Shown here: positions 1 through 5,713 of the stretch, piece after piece
How the letters are laid out: each line of letters opens with the position of its first letter
How positions within the stretch are numbered: the first letter of the stretch is position 1
Source: JAHRVQ01 sp047616645
GTDB lineage: Bacteria; Pseudomonadota; Gammaproteobacteria; Pseudomonadales; Azotimanducaceae
DNA length: 10,132 nt
Reading direction: 5' to 3'
Assembly (NCBI GenBank): GCA_047616645.1
Contig: JBLHIH010000143.1
Location: forward strand, 1 to 10,132
Translations under genes and position numbers: made by a program
Notes under the pieces: generated by a model
Told to the model about the DNA's origin: nothing
What the model saw: only the letters and a program-made list of their open reading frames with translations
Database searches by the model: none

Positions 1-988
1 TCACGCGCTGCGGGTTGTCCAGTGTTGACCACCTCGACGAGACTGCGTACTCCGCCGGCAACCACAGATTGATCTGAGAAAATTTGATCCCACTCTGACG
101 CCGTTTTATGTAGTAGTTTCTCCTCAACCTGAATTTCTATTTCTGTGGCTGTCGCATTTATTTCTTTTGATGTGAGCGCTGCCGCCGCTTCAAGTCCAAT
201 GGCCTTTAGTATGTCTCGTTTATGATTAATAGCATATCCGGCGAGCATGACATAACCGTCTTTAACGGCGTATCTACCTAATAAAAATCCGTCCCGATTA
301 CCCATGGGAGGGACTTCTTCCCCAGTACTGGCAACGATGCTCGAATGCCTATTCATCAGTAACATCGTTACATCTTGCATGGCGATATCAATTCGCTGTC
401 CTTGACCTGTTTGAAGGCGTAATAATACCGCCGCTAAAACCGCTGAAGTCGCGTGCATTCCCGACGCATAGTCAAGCACCGGCCCGCCATTACGTATGGG
501 TCCATCCCCGCGAACATTAATGGACATAAAGCCAGAAGTGGCTTGCACAACATCATCAAATCCTGGCCGATGACCATGAGGTCCATTTTGACCAAATGGA
601 GAAATAGAAAGATAAATCAGTTTTGGGTTGATCTCACACAAGGTTTCATAATCTAAGCCGTAGTCAGCCATTGTGCCAGGACGGTAGTTTTCGACGACAA
701 TATCTGCGTTTGCTACCTGCTTGCGAATCACGTCGCTACCCGCTTGTTGTTTGATGTCGACAGAAACACTGCGCTTCCCCGCATTCTGTGCTGCAAACCC
801 AGTACCCAAACCTTCTTTAATTTGAGCAGCAGTACCGCCCCACGGACGTGTTAAATCTCCACGGGGAGATTCAATTTTAATGACTTCCGCGCCCAGTAGT
901 CCGAGTTGGTAGGTACACAATACGGACCAGCCAGTACGTGAGTCATATCGATAACACGCAGCCCATCAAGTGGTTTGTGCATTGTCAT
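1..988 (-). pseudogene. CaiB/BaiF (class III) CoA transferase, frameshifted, 3' end outside window
   Basis: Family III CoA transferases move CoA between carboxylic acids through an aspartyl-CoA thioester in the cytoplasm. Reading starts at ATG 988-986 with MTMHKPLDGLRVIDMTHVLAGPYC, the usual N-terminus of the family. That frame then goes off-register and stops at 851-853. Dropping two bases at 915-916 (one GT of a GTGT) restores a frame open to the window start, beginning TYQLGLLGAEVIKIESP, another family hallmark. Further family features follow: NAGKRSVSVD, VENYRPGTM, and GGPVLDYASG, where the catalytic Asp (about residue 172, codon 473-471) is intact. About 328 residues are visible of a usual 390-410. 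The C-terminus lies outside the window. The gene is either recently inactivated or affected by a sequence error; the long intact downstream frame favours recent change or error over old decay. The substrate cannot be told. Confidence 0.85.
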
Positions 989-1014
989 AAGCCTATTTCA
1001 GTGAACAGGCGAAA

Positions 1015-1037
1015 TATTGTAGTCAGTGACTACAATA
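1015..1037. promoter_or_regulatory. Perfect 23-bp palindrome, probable repressor operator
   Basis: Two 11-bp arms, TATTGTAGTCA and its exact reverse complement, flank a single G at 1026. The palindrome covers the whole promoter spacer except its outermost base, and it covers the -10 box, so a dimeric repressor bound here would block RNA polymerase. The size and symmetry suit GntR-, TetR- or MarR-type regulators, but no candidate regulator gene adjoins it in this window. It lacks a T-tract, which argues against a terminator. Confidence 0.65.
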
Positions 1038-1044
1038 GCGTCAA
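1016..1044 (-). promoter_or_regulatory. Sigma70-type promoter of the CoA-transferase gene
   Basis: On the minus strand, TTGACG (1044-1039) and TACAAT (1021-1016) are separated by exactly 17 bases. Each box matches consensus at 5 of 6 positions. Transcription would start near 1009, giving a leader of about 20 bases before ATG 988. No other promoter in the window is as good. The spacer and -10 box lie inside a perfect palindrome, so access is probably controlled by a repressor. Confidence 0.75.
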
Positions 1045-1045
1045 C

Positions 1046-1090
1046 AGCTATTAGGAGCGCAGCTATTAGGAGCACAGCTATTAGGCGCAC
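1046..1090. repeat. Three tandem 15-bp repeats
   Basis: The units are 1046-1060 (AGCTATTAGGAGCGC), 1061-1075 (AGCTATTAGGAGCAC) and 1076-1090 (AGCTATTAGGCGCAC). They differ from one another only at one or two bases of the GAGCGC tail. The array ends one base upstream of the -35 box of the CoA-transferase promoter. It could be an upstream activator array or a replication-slippage product. I see no coding role. Confidence 0.85.
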
Positions 1091-1182
1091 TTGTCTACGC
1101 AGTAGATAAACACTTCGATTGAAATATTCGAAAGTACCCCGCAAGACAGGTAAATATGGCGATGGCGCTTGTTATTACTTCT

Positions 1183-1782
1183 TCAAGGTATCAAAACTTC
1201 TGACTGCCAAACCCCATTTATGAGTTGGAAGAGTTGCCTGTCGTGTATTCGATCATCGTGGCTTAGATCGCTGGGGGCCAGATCTAGAATTTCTATTTTG
1301 TTGGCGCTTAATTCGACACCACTTACAGAAAGGGGTGCCGATAATTTGTCTGTATCATGAGATGTTTTTATTAACTCAATATTATCTTTCAGTATTTCCC
1401 TAGAAGGTATTGTAGAGCTTTGGGGCAGCTCTTGATAAAGGACATCCATAAATTTCGAGCCTGAGGGTCGACCTTTCCATACCTCGCTCACCTCCGTGTA
1501 TTCAAGTACACGGCATGATCCATTAATTCGGAATTGCTTTTGTTGGGAGGGATACCAAAGTAGCAATTCGTAATGGCAATTTTGGGATAGCTGCTGCCAC
1601 TTCGGGCTGCTTTTATTGATGAAGAGCGTGAAATTGTTTTCGATCATATTCCTTAAAATAAGTGTTCTGACAGAAGCTTTGCCCTCGTTACTCGCGATAG
1701 CGAGGAAACAGGTCTCTGCATTCTGATCTTTTGCGAGTCTTGCTGCGTGTCTTGTTTGCGCTATTAATTTACATGGATGCAT
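1183..1782 (-). CDS. Pyridoxamine 5'-phosphate oxidase-like flavoprotein
   Basis: The 199-aa protein has the split-barrel FMN-binding fold of the PNPOx family. Residues about 20-95 carry the FMN-binding strands, including ASVRTLILRNM and FTLFINKSSPKWQQL. The C-terminus keeps an RIHDR motif (R178, H180, R182) followed by an aromatic strand, the counterpart of the RLHDR motif that contacts substrate in classical PdxH. It is somewhat shorter than E. coli PdxH (218 aa) and resembles the Alr4036-like branch more than true PdxH. It may oxidise pyridoxine or pyridoxamine phosphate to PLP, or it may be a related FMN oxidoreductase. It starts at ATG 1782-1780, 51 bp after the upstream gene on the same strand ends. 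PLP supply would suit the two PLP-fold proteins in the window, but that link is inference. Confidence 0.75.
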   Translation of the reverse strand: MHPCKLIAQTRHAARLAKDQNAETCFLAIASNEGKASVRTLILRNMIENNFTLFINKSSPKWQQLSQNCHYELLLWYPSQQKQFRINGSCRVLEYTEVSEVWKGRPSGSKFMDVLYQELPQSSTIPSREILKDNIELIKTSHDTDKLSAPLSVSGVELSANKIEILDLAPSDLSHDDRIHDRQLFQLINGVWQSEVLIP

Positions 1783-1801
1783 AATGTTTTCTCAGTTGAG
1801 G

Positions 1802-1830
1802 TCACTGGATAGTGATAGGTCTATAGTGAT
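1802..1830. repeat. Inverted and direct repeats upstream of the PNPOx-like gene
   Basis: An inverted repeat TCACT-GGAT-AGTGA lies at 1802-1815, and two direct copies of ATAGTGAT lie at 1809-1816 and 1823-1830. They fill most of the 51-bp gap between the glycosylase-like gene and the PNPOx-like gene. They could be a regulator site that gives the PNPOx-like gene its own control. The short length makes chance possible. Confidence 0.35.
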
Positions 1831-1833
1831 GTA

Positions 1834-2466
1834 TCATTTGCTTTGCTTCAAAAATTCATTCATGTGGTTGATGAAATCTTTTTTACCGCCATATGAAGGA
1901 TGACGTATGTATTTTATTTTGGCAGAAGGAAATGCCAATTGAGCGGCTTGTAAGCCTGATTTTCCAAGGGACGCGATTTTTTCAACTTTGTAGATATCCG
2001 CAAGCGCTTTTAAAAATGGCACGCCCATTCGGATTTCTGCTGAACTTGGTTTCCTATTTGTCTTAGTTTCTTTTGATTTGTGGGGATGGTAGGGAAAGGC
2101 ATTCCAAAATAGCGGTACAATTTCCTTTTCTGAAAGAGATAGATCTAATAGGTATTGCCAGACAGCGGAAGCCGAATTTTCCTTAGTCTCTGATTGCAGC
2201 TTCACCCGTTTATGTAGCCTCTTGAGAAAAGGATGTGCTGAATGCCTAATTACATGACAACTGGAAAATGGGATACCTGTTAGCCTACAACCAAGGTAAC
2301 CCGGCGCTTCGCCTACTAGAAGAATCTTTCGACTCTTCTGTCCTCGCATCATACGTAAATAGCATTCTAAATTGTTAGCCAAGTCTGTATCAATATAGGG
2401 GTTAAACAGCATATTTGAGTGGGGCTGTTCTTGTAAAGATTGAATGAAAGCTTTAATTTTTGCCAT
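1834..2466 (-). CDS. Uracil-DNA glycosylase superfamily protein
   Basis: Members of this superfamily excise uracil or damaged bases from DNA. With the chosen start the protein is 210 aa. Motif 1 is GEAPGYLG (residues 52-59), like the GEAPG of family 4 enzymes. A central WNAFPYHPH (121-129) corresponds to the substrate-pocket strand, and IRHPSYGG (187-194) is the HPS-type motif 2 of the leaching loop. Cysteines are few, so the four-cysteine iron-sulfur cluster of family 4 is unlikely. The open frame extends to a TTG at 2478, but ATG 2466-2464 (MAKIKAF) is preferred; neither start has a clear ribosome binding site. The upstream gene ends at 2493, so translation is probably coupled. It could be a repair enzyme or a DNA-targeting component of an accessory module. 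Activity is unproven. Confidence 0.7.
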   Translation of the reverse strand: MAKIKAFIQSLQEQPHSNMLFNPYIDTDLANNLECYLRMMRGQKSRKILLVGEAPGYLGCRLTGIPFSSCHVIRHSAHPFLKRLHKRVKLQSETKENSASAVWQYLLDLSLSEKEIVPLFWNAFPYHPHKSKETKTNRKPSSAEIRMGVPFLKALADIYKVEKIASLGKSGLQAAQLAFPSAKIKYIRHPSYGGKKDFINHMNEFLKQSK

Positions 2467-2492
2467 TGCGCAAACCAATCAACTAAAGACTT

Positions 2493-3365
2493 TTAATCTT
2501 CTGTTTTATCGGGATCAAAATCATAAACACCAAGTTTAAAGCCTTCTGGTGGGTTGTTACGGACCGTAATCATACGCTCGTAAACATGGCCGTGTGCGCT
2601 ACCCATTATCGCGTCCCGAATCATGCTGTTAGTGTCAGATTCAATAGCTGCCGAAATCAATCTTTCAAAATTAAAGATAAAATTATCAGTATGACGTCGG
2701 CGAAGTTCGGTGCCAAACACAAGTTTGTACGTGTAAGGCTTGCCATGACTATAGGTTAGCGACAACATTTGCCTAGAAAAAATTTCATGGTCACTCCTAC
2801 CCAATTCATTCCACAGCTCTGACAGTTTTTCGGGTGGCACAAGACCGCTGACATTACTGCTTTGGGATGAAATAAATAAGAAACCCATAGTCACACCAAG
2901 CTGTGCTTTAACAGTCTCTGCGACACTCAGAAATGATTCTCGTCTGGCATGAACTTCAGAAGCCTGGATTGCCTCCGCCTGAATGACAGCCTGAACTGCT
3001 GACTTTTGCATTTCTTGGTGTTGAAGTTTGATGGCTTCGGTGTTTTGTGACAACTCTTTTTGTTGGGTGAAGTAACCTAAAACAAACCACAGAAAAGCAA
3101 GGGGCGCAAAAGCACCTTCGAGGAAACTACCCAATATGTCCATGGGGACACTCGAAAAATTTTCCCAACCTAGGCCCTTAGAAATATACGTAGCAAGTAG
3201 GATTAGCCACAATACACTGCCCCATAGTCCTGCTTTTATTGGCCAATCCATCTCTGAATTTCTGCTAAGCACTTGAGCTTGCTCTCGATTGTCATCTTCG
3301 ATTGGCTTTCCTTCTGACCTTCCTTCTGACCTTCCTTCTGAAAGGGTACTTTCTTCAATATTCAT
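2493..3365 (-). CDS. Two-TM coiled-coil membrane protein of unknown function
   Basis: The 290-aa protein has no family I can name. In order it has: an acidic N-terminal tail with an SEGR repeat (residues 9-19); a first membrane segment at about 45-63; a second at about 79-99 (EGAFAPLAFLWFVLGYF); then a Gln/Glu/Ala-rich coiled coil at about 100-153; and a soluble C-terminal domain of about 135 residues. Proteins with a similar membrane-plus-coiled-coil core occur as hypothetical proteins in many bacteria, and some resemble putative phage abortive-infection proteins, but I cannot assign it. The start codon overlaps the upstream stop (TAATG at 3367-3363), and an AGG-containing ribosome binding site lies just upstream inside the previous gene, so the two are translationally coupled. 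Confidence 0.8.
   Translation of the reverse strand: MNIEESTLSEGRSEGRSEGKPIEDDNREQAQVLSRNSEMDWPIKAGLWGSVLWLILLATYISKGLGWENFSSVPMDILGSFLEGAFAPLAFLWFVLGYFTQQKELSQNTEAIKLQHQEMQKSAVQAVIQAEAIQASEVHARRESFLSVAETVKAQLGVTMGFLFISSQSSNVSGLVPPEKLSELWNELGRSDHEIFSRQMLSLTYSHGKPYTYKLVFGTELRRRHTDNFIFNFERLISAAIESDTNSMIRDAIMGSAHGHVYERMITVRNNPPEGFKLGVYDFDPDKTED
3308..3343. repeat. 12-bp tandem repeat encoding SEGR units
   Basis: The plus-strand unit TTCCTTCTGACC occurs exactly at 3308-3319 and 3320-3331. A third copy at 3332-3343 differs at its last two positions. Because 12 is a multiple of three, copy number can change without breaking the frame. It encodes the Ser-Glu-Gly-Arg repeat in the acidic tail of the membrane protein. 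Confidence 0.85.
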
Positions 3366-3658
3366 TATTCTACCTGACGCTCTATTACGACCTGTTTCAA
3401 CATTACCTTGCTCGCGAATAACGATGCTGTAATCTTATTACTGCCATATTCAATAATGGCTTCAATAAATTCATGCCATTCATATTCAGTTTGTACCGTA
3501 GAAGTTAGTTTTAAGATAGTATTTTCTTTAGAGGCTGCCTTTTCTCTTTCTATGTTGTTGATTAATAGCCTAACCTCTCCTTCATTATTTTTATCATTGG
3601 CGCTGAAAATTAGGCGTAGGATAGCCCCGTTATAGTTTGTTTCTAGGTCGTGCTCCAT
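3365..3658 (-). CDS. Small hypothetical protein, first gene of operon
   Basis: The 97-aa protein is charged and mostly soluble in character. It starts MEHDLETNYN and has alternating hydrophobic strands (AILRLIFSA, GEVRLLINNI, TILKLTSTV) followed by a helical stretch (YEWHEFIEAIIEYG). I see no known motif, signal peptide or membrane segment. It is the promoter-proximal gene of the minus-strand set, with a predicted leader of about 25 bases from a TATAAT promoter. Its stop overlaps the next start by one base, so it probably works with, or is made in fixed ratio to, the membrane protein. The strict coupling supports it being a real gene; the function is unknown. Confidence 0.7.
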   Translation of the reverse strand: MEHDLETNYNGAILRLIFSANDKNNEGEVRLLINNIEREKAASKENTILKLTSTVQTEYEWHEFIEAIIEYGSNKITASLFASKVMLKQVVIERQVE

Positions 3659-3689
3659 ATTGTTTGCTCAAACATCTTAGTAGATGCCA

Positions 3690-3717
3690 ATTATAAGCCT
3701 ATAATGCGTGATGACGC
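3690..3717 (-). promoter_or_regulatory. Promoter of the minus-strand four-gene set
   Basis: On the minus strand a perfect TATAAT (3695-3690) lies 16 bases downstream of GCGTCA (3717-3712), a weak -35 with 3 of 6 matches. Transcription would start near 3683, about 25 bases before ATG 3658. The weak -35 lies inside an inverted repeat, which suggests an activator or repressor takes part. Confidence 0.55.
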
Positions 3718-3719
3718 AT
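3704..3719. promoter_or_regulatory. Inverted repeat over the -35 region
   Basis: ATGCGT-GATG-ACGCAT has perfect 6-bp arms and a 4-bp centre. It overlaps the -35 box of the minus-strand set. It is a plausible operator or activator site. Confidence 0.4.
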
Positions 3720-3735
3720 CTAATGGATGGTGAAC

Positions 3736-3763
3736 CTGCAATTCAAATGCAGTATCATACTGC
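3736..3763. promoter_or_regulatory. Two overlapping palindromes upstream of the 55-aa gene
   Basis: The first is a 17-bp near-perfect palindrome at 3736-3752 (CTGCA arms, one mismatched pair inside). The second is a perfect 15-bp palindrome at 3749-3763 (GCAGTAT-C-ATACTGC). They share the GCAG at 3749-3752. The second ends 11 bases before the GGAG ribosome binding site of the 55-aa gene. It may be an operator or, in RNA, mutually exclusive hairpins next to the start site. Confidence 0.5.
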
Positions 3764-3784
3764 GGCTAATATTTGGAGTAGAAA

Positions 3785-3952
3785 ATGAGTAAAGAAAACG
3801 ATATGAAGGTTAACGCAGAAGAAATTTACAGTGGTCTCAAAAAATTAGGTGCTAATCGCCGCCTTGCTCTGTCTGTCCACAAGACTAAAGAACTGCTTGC
3901 TGAGCTCGAAGAGAAAGCCGCTAAATTGGTTGAACAACTATCAGCCTCCTAG
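3785..3952 (+). CDS. 55-aa helical hypothetical protein
   Basis: ATG 3785 is preceded by GGAG (3775-3778) with 6 bases between, one of the best ribosome binding sites in the window. The frame ends at TAG 3950-3952. The protein starts MSKENDMKVN and is charged. Its second half (about residues 33-53, KTKELLAELEEKAAKLVEQL) has clear heptad spacing, so a short coiled coil is likely. It has no cysteines, signal peptide or membrane segment. It could be a small DNA-associated or adaptor protein, or an autoregulator acting at the palindromes upstream of it. It is divergent from the membrane protein/glycosylase set with 126 bp between starts. I do not recognise a family. Confidence 0.65.
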   Translation: MSKENDMKVNAEEIYSGLKKLGANRRLALSVHKTKELLAELEEKAAKLVEQLSAS

Positions 3953-3978
3953 GCGTTCCCATATACTTCCCTTTAAGT

Positions 3979-4017
3979 GCTTGAATACAAGCAAGCGAGC
4001 GACCCCAGATCATCTGG
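3979..4017. terminator. Two short hairpins after the 55-aa gene
   Basis: GCTTG-AATA-CAAGC (3979-3992) and CCAGAT-C-ATCTGG (4005-4017) are perfect inverted repeats in the 151-bp convergent gap between the 55-aa gene and the MocR-type gene. Neither is followed directly by a T-tract; a run of six T occurs only at 4063-4068. They may help end transcription, but no canonical rho-independent terminator is visible. Confidence 0.3.
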
Positions 4018-4103
4018 ATCTGGAACCCTATAGATTCGGAGTGTCAATTCATTAGGCCAAAAGCTTTTTTGTATTCGATAGAATTTCGGACAAGATCAGG
4101 CGT

Positions 4104-5603
4104 TTAATTTATTCTGGAATTATTCTGGAATAATTTTGCTAGGTTCTTGATCCCAGGCTCTATTTTGTCATTAGCGATGGCCGAAAAGCCTAGCCGGAAA
4201 CAATTTCGCTTGGGATCAGCCTCACCAAAGTAGACCGAGCCCGGCTCGATTAGAATTCCTTCTGCCCGTGCTTGTATAGCTAATTGGTCAGCATCAAGTG
4301 ATGGATCGCCAATGTACCAAAACGAAGTGCCACCGAAGGACTGCCTCATTTTTGATTGGGGAAGCCAATTGTCTAGCGCTGCAGCCATAGTGGACCAACG
4401 TTCACGATAGACTCGAGACATGCGATTGAGGTGAGAATCGTAGTGACCAAGCTCAATAAATAGTGCGACAGCTTTTTCAATAAGAGGAGGTGGATGCCGA
4501 ATTGTCAGTCGTCTGAGTGCACGTGCTTCCTTGATTAATTCCTGATCTGCCATGAGAAATCCAATTCTCAGTCCTGGTGCCAACGATTTCGAGAGACTGC
4601 CGCAATAAATTACACAATTGTTTTCATCCTGACTTTTCAGCGAAGGAATAGGCTGGTCACCAAATGCAGCTTCAGATTCATAATCGTCTTCTATAATAAT
4701 AATATTATGTTCTTTGGCTTTCTTGAATAATTGCTTTCGTCGCATTGGCGACAAGGTAGCAGTGGTTGGAGACTGAAAAGCCGGGGTTAAGTAAAGATAA
4801 TCGCATGCATTGATTTCGTCGTTGATAATAAGACCTTCATCATCCACTTCGAGCAAGCGGAGGTTGTTTGTCTCCAGCTCGAACAAGTGGCGGGCATCAG
4901 GGTAACCTGGATTCTCAAACCCCACGACCGTATCTGCCTTTATCAGTAATTTTATGATCATAGATAGTGCATTTTGCGCACCTAAAGTAACAAGAATATT
5001 TTCCGCGTAACACCAAATTCCCCGCCCTGGAAGCACTCTGCGAAGAAGTTGTTCAATAAGTGATGCATCATCCTGATCGAGAAGATCATAGCCCCCACGT
5101 GTAATTGATCTTGCACCTTGGCTCTGTCGCCAGCACTCCCGCCATTCTGTTAAAGGCATGAGTTCTGCATCGACCTGACCAAAGATGAACGGATAGGCGT
5201 AATGGTACCAATCGATAGGTTTGCTAATGTTTCGCTGCGCTGTCAGTTTGTATTTTAGCCGCCTACCCCAGTCTATTCTTGGAGCAGGTTGGTCAGTTGT
5301 CATGGTCTCTTTAAACGGTAGCGTGTTGGTCATTTTAGGGTTTACAAAGTAACCCTGACGCTCGCGACTGAGTAAATAACCTTCATCCACCAACCGCTGA
5401 TAAGCCAAGGTGACCGTGCTACGAGAAACATTCAGCATACGCGCTAGGTCACGACTAGATGGGAGTGGAGTATCGAGACTAATTCGATGTTCGAGGATTA
5501 GATTTGTTAAGGCTTTACGCAGCTGAAGTTGAAGGCTTTCATCAAGCCCTTTTGAAAACGTGATGAGGTGTTGCCACATGTTCTGGTATGGTCTTTTAGG
5601 CAT
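4104..5603 (-). CDS. MocR/GabR-type transcriptional regulator with aminotransferase-like domain
   Basis: The 499-aa length is typical of MocR regulators, which fuse a GntR winged helix-turn-helix to a PLP-binding fold type I domain. Residues about 22-88 form the winged helix, including PLPSSRDLARMLNVSRSTV and a wing ending RQGYFVN. The effector domain starts near 125. It has IIEDDYESE (303-311), with the Asp and Tyr that hold PLP, and GSLSKSLAPGLRIGF (335-349), where K339 is the Schiff-base lysine. NCFRLGF near the C-terminus carries the expected carboxylate-binding Arg. The start ATG 5603-5601 lies 110 bp from the divergent aminotransferase start, the layout seen for GabR and TauR, so it probably activates that gene in response to an amino-acid substrate and represses itself. 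TauR-like function is inference. Confidence 0.92.
   Translation of the reverse strand: MPKRPYQNMWQHLITFSKGLDESLQLQLRKALTNLILEHRISLDTPLPSSRDLARMLNVSRSTVTLAYQRLVDEGYLLSRERQGYFVNPKMTNTLPFKETMTTDQPAPRIDWGRRLKYKLTAQRNISKPIDWYHYAYPFIFGQVDAELMPLTEWRECWRQSQGARSITRGGYDLLDQDDASLIEQLLRRVLPGRGIWCYAENILVTLGAQNALSMIIKLLIKADTVVGFENPGYPDARHLFELETNNLRLLEVDDEGLIINDEINACDYLYLTPAFQSPTTATLSPMRRKQLFKKAKEHNIIIIEDDYESEAAFGDQPIPSLKSQDENNCVIYCGSLSKSLAPGLRIGFLMADQELIKEARALRRLTIRHPPPLIEKAVALFIELGHYDSHLNRMSRVYRERWSTMAAALDNWLPQSKMRQSFGGTSFWYIGDPSLDADQLAIQARAEGILIEPGSVYFGEADPKRNCFRLGFSAIANDKIEPGIKNLAKLFQNNSRIN
4110..4131. repeat. 11-bp tandem duplication at the 3' end of the MocR-type gene
   Basis: TATTCTGGAAT is repeated exactly at 4110-4120 and 4121-4131. 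Because 11 is not a multiple of three, the duplication alters the last codons of the regulator (LFQNNSRIN then stop). With a single copy the frame would instead read LFQNKLNA and stop at 4098-4100 just downstream. The effect on function is probably small. Confidence 0.7.
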
Positions 5604-5701
5604 TATTGGCTCTACCCTTGTAGTTCATTGTGATTATCCTGAGGCACTTTCAATATGATCCTTCTGAAGGCATTATTATGGGTAATCAAAAAATACATTG
5701 T
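5598..5701. promoter_or_regulatory. Divergent control region with 70-bp-spaced direct repeats
   Basis: AGGCATTATT occurs at 5598-5607 and again at 5668-5677. CATTGT occurs at 5626-5631 and again at 5696-5701. Both pairs are offset by exactly 70 bp, so the same two-part element appears twice across the MocR/aminotransferase divergent region. MocR regulators commonly bind direct repeats, so these may be the operator halves. I see no strong -35/-10 pair for either gene, as expected of an activator-dependent promoter; TATGAT at 5654-5659 is a possible -10 for the plus strand. Confidence 0.4.
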
Positions 5702-5713
5702 ACAGGAGCAAGT

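Noticed and set aside
453..656. Plus-strand open frame of 67 codons
   Set aside because: It lies antisense to the CoA-transferase coding frame, has no ribosome binding site and has low-complexity, unrecognisable composition.
1094..1106. TCTAC-GCA-GTAGA hairpin as a terminator for the PNPOx-like gene
   Set aside because: The stem is only 5 bp and no T-tract follows on the minus strand.
2464..2478. TTG start at 2478 for the UDG-like gene
   Set aside because: ATG 2466 is in frame four codons later and gives an ordinary N-terminus; TTG has no supporting ribosome binding site.
1183..4103. The accessory-looking block as an integrated mobile element
   Set aside because: I found no integrase, transposase, tRNA, att-like direct repeats or terminal inverted repeats bounding it.
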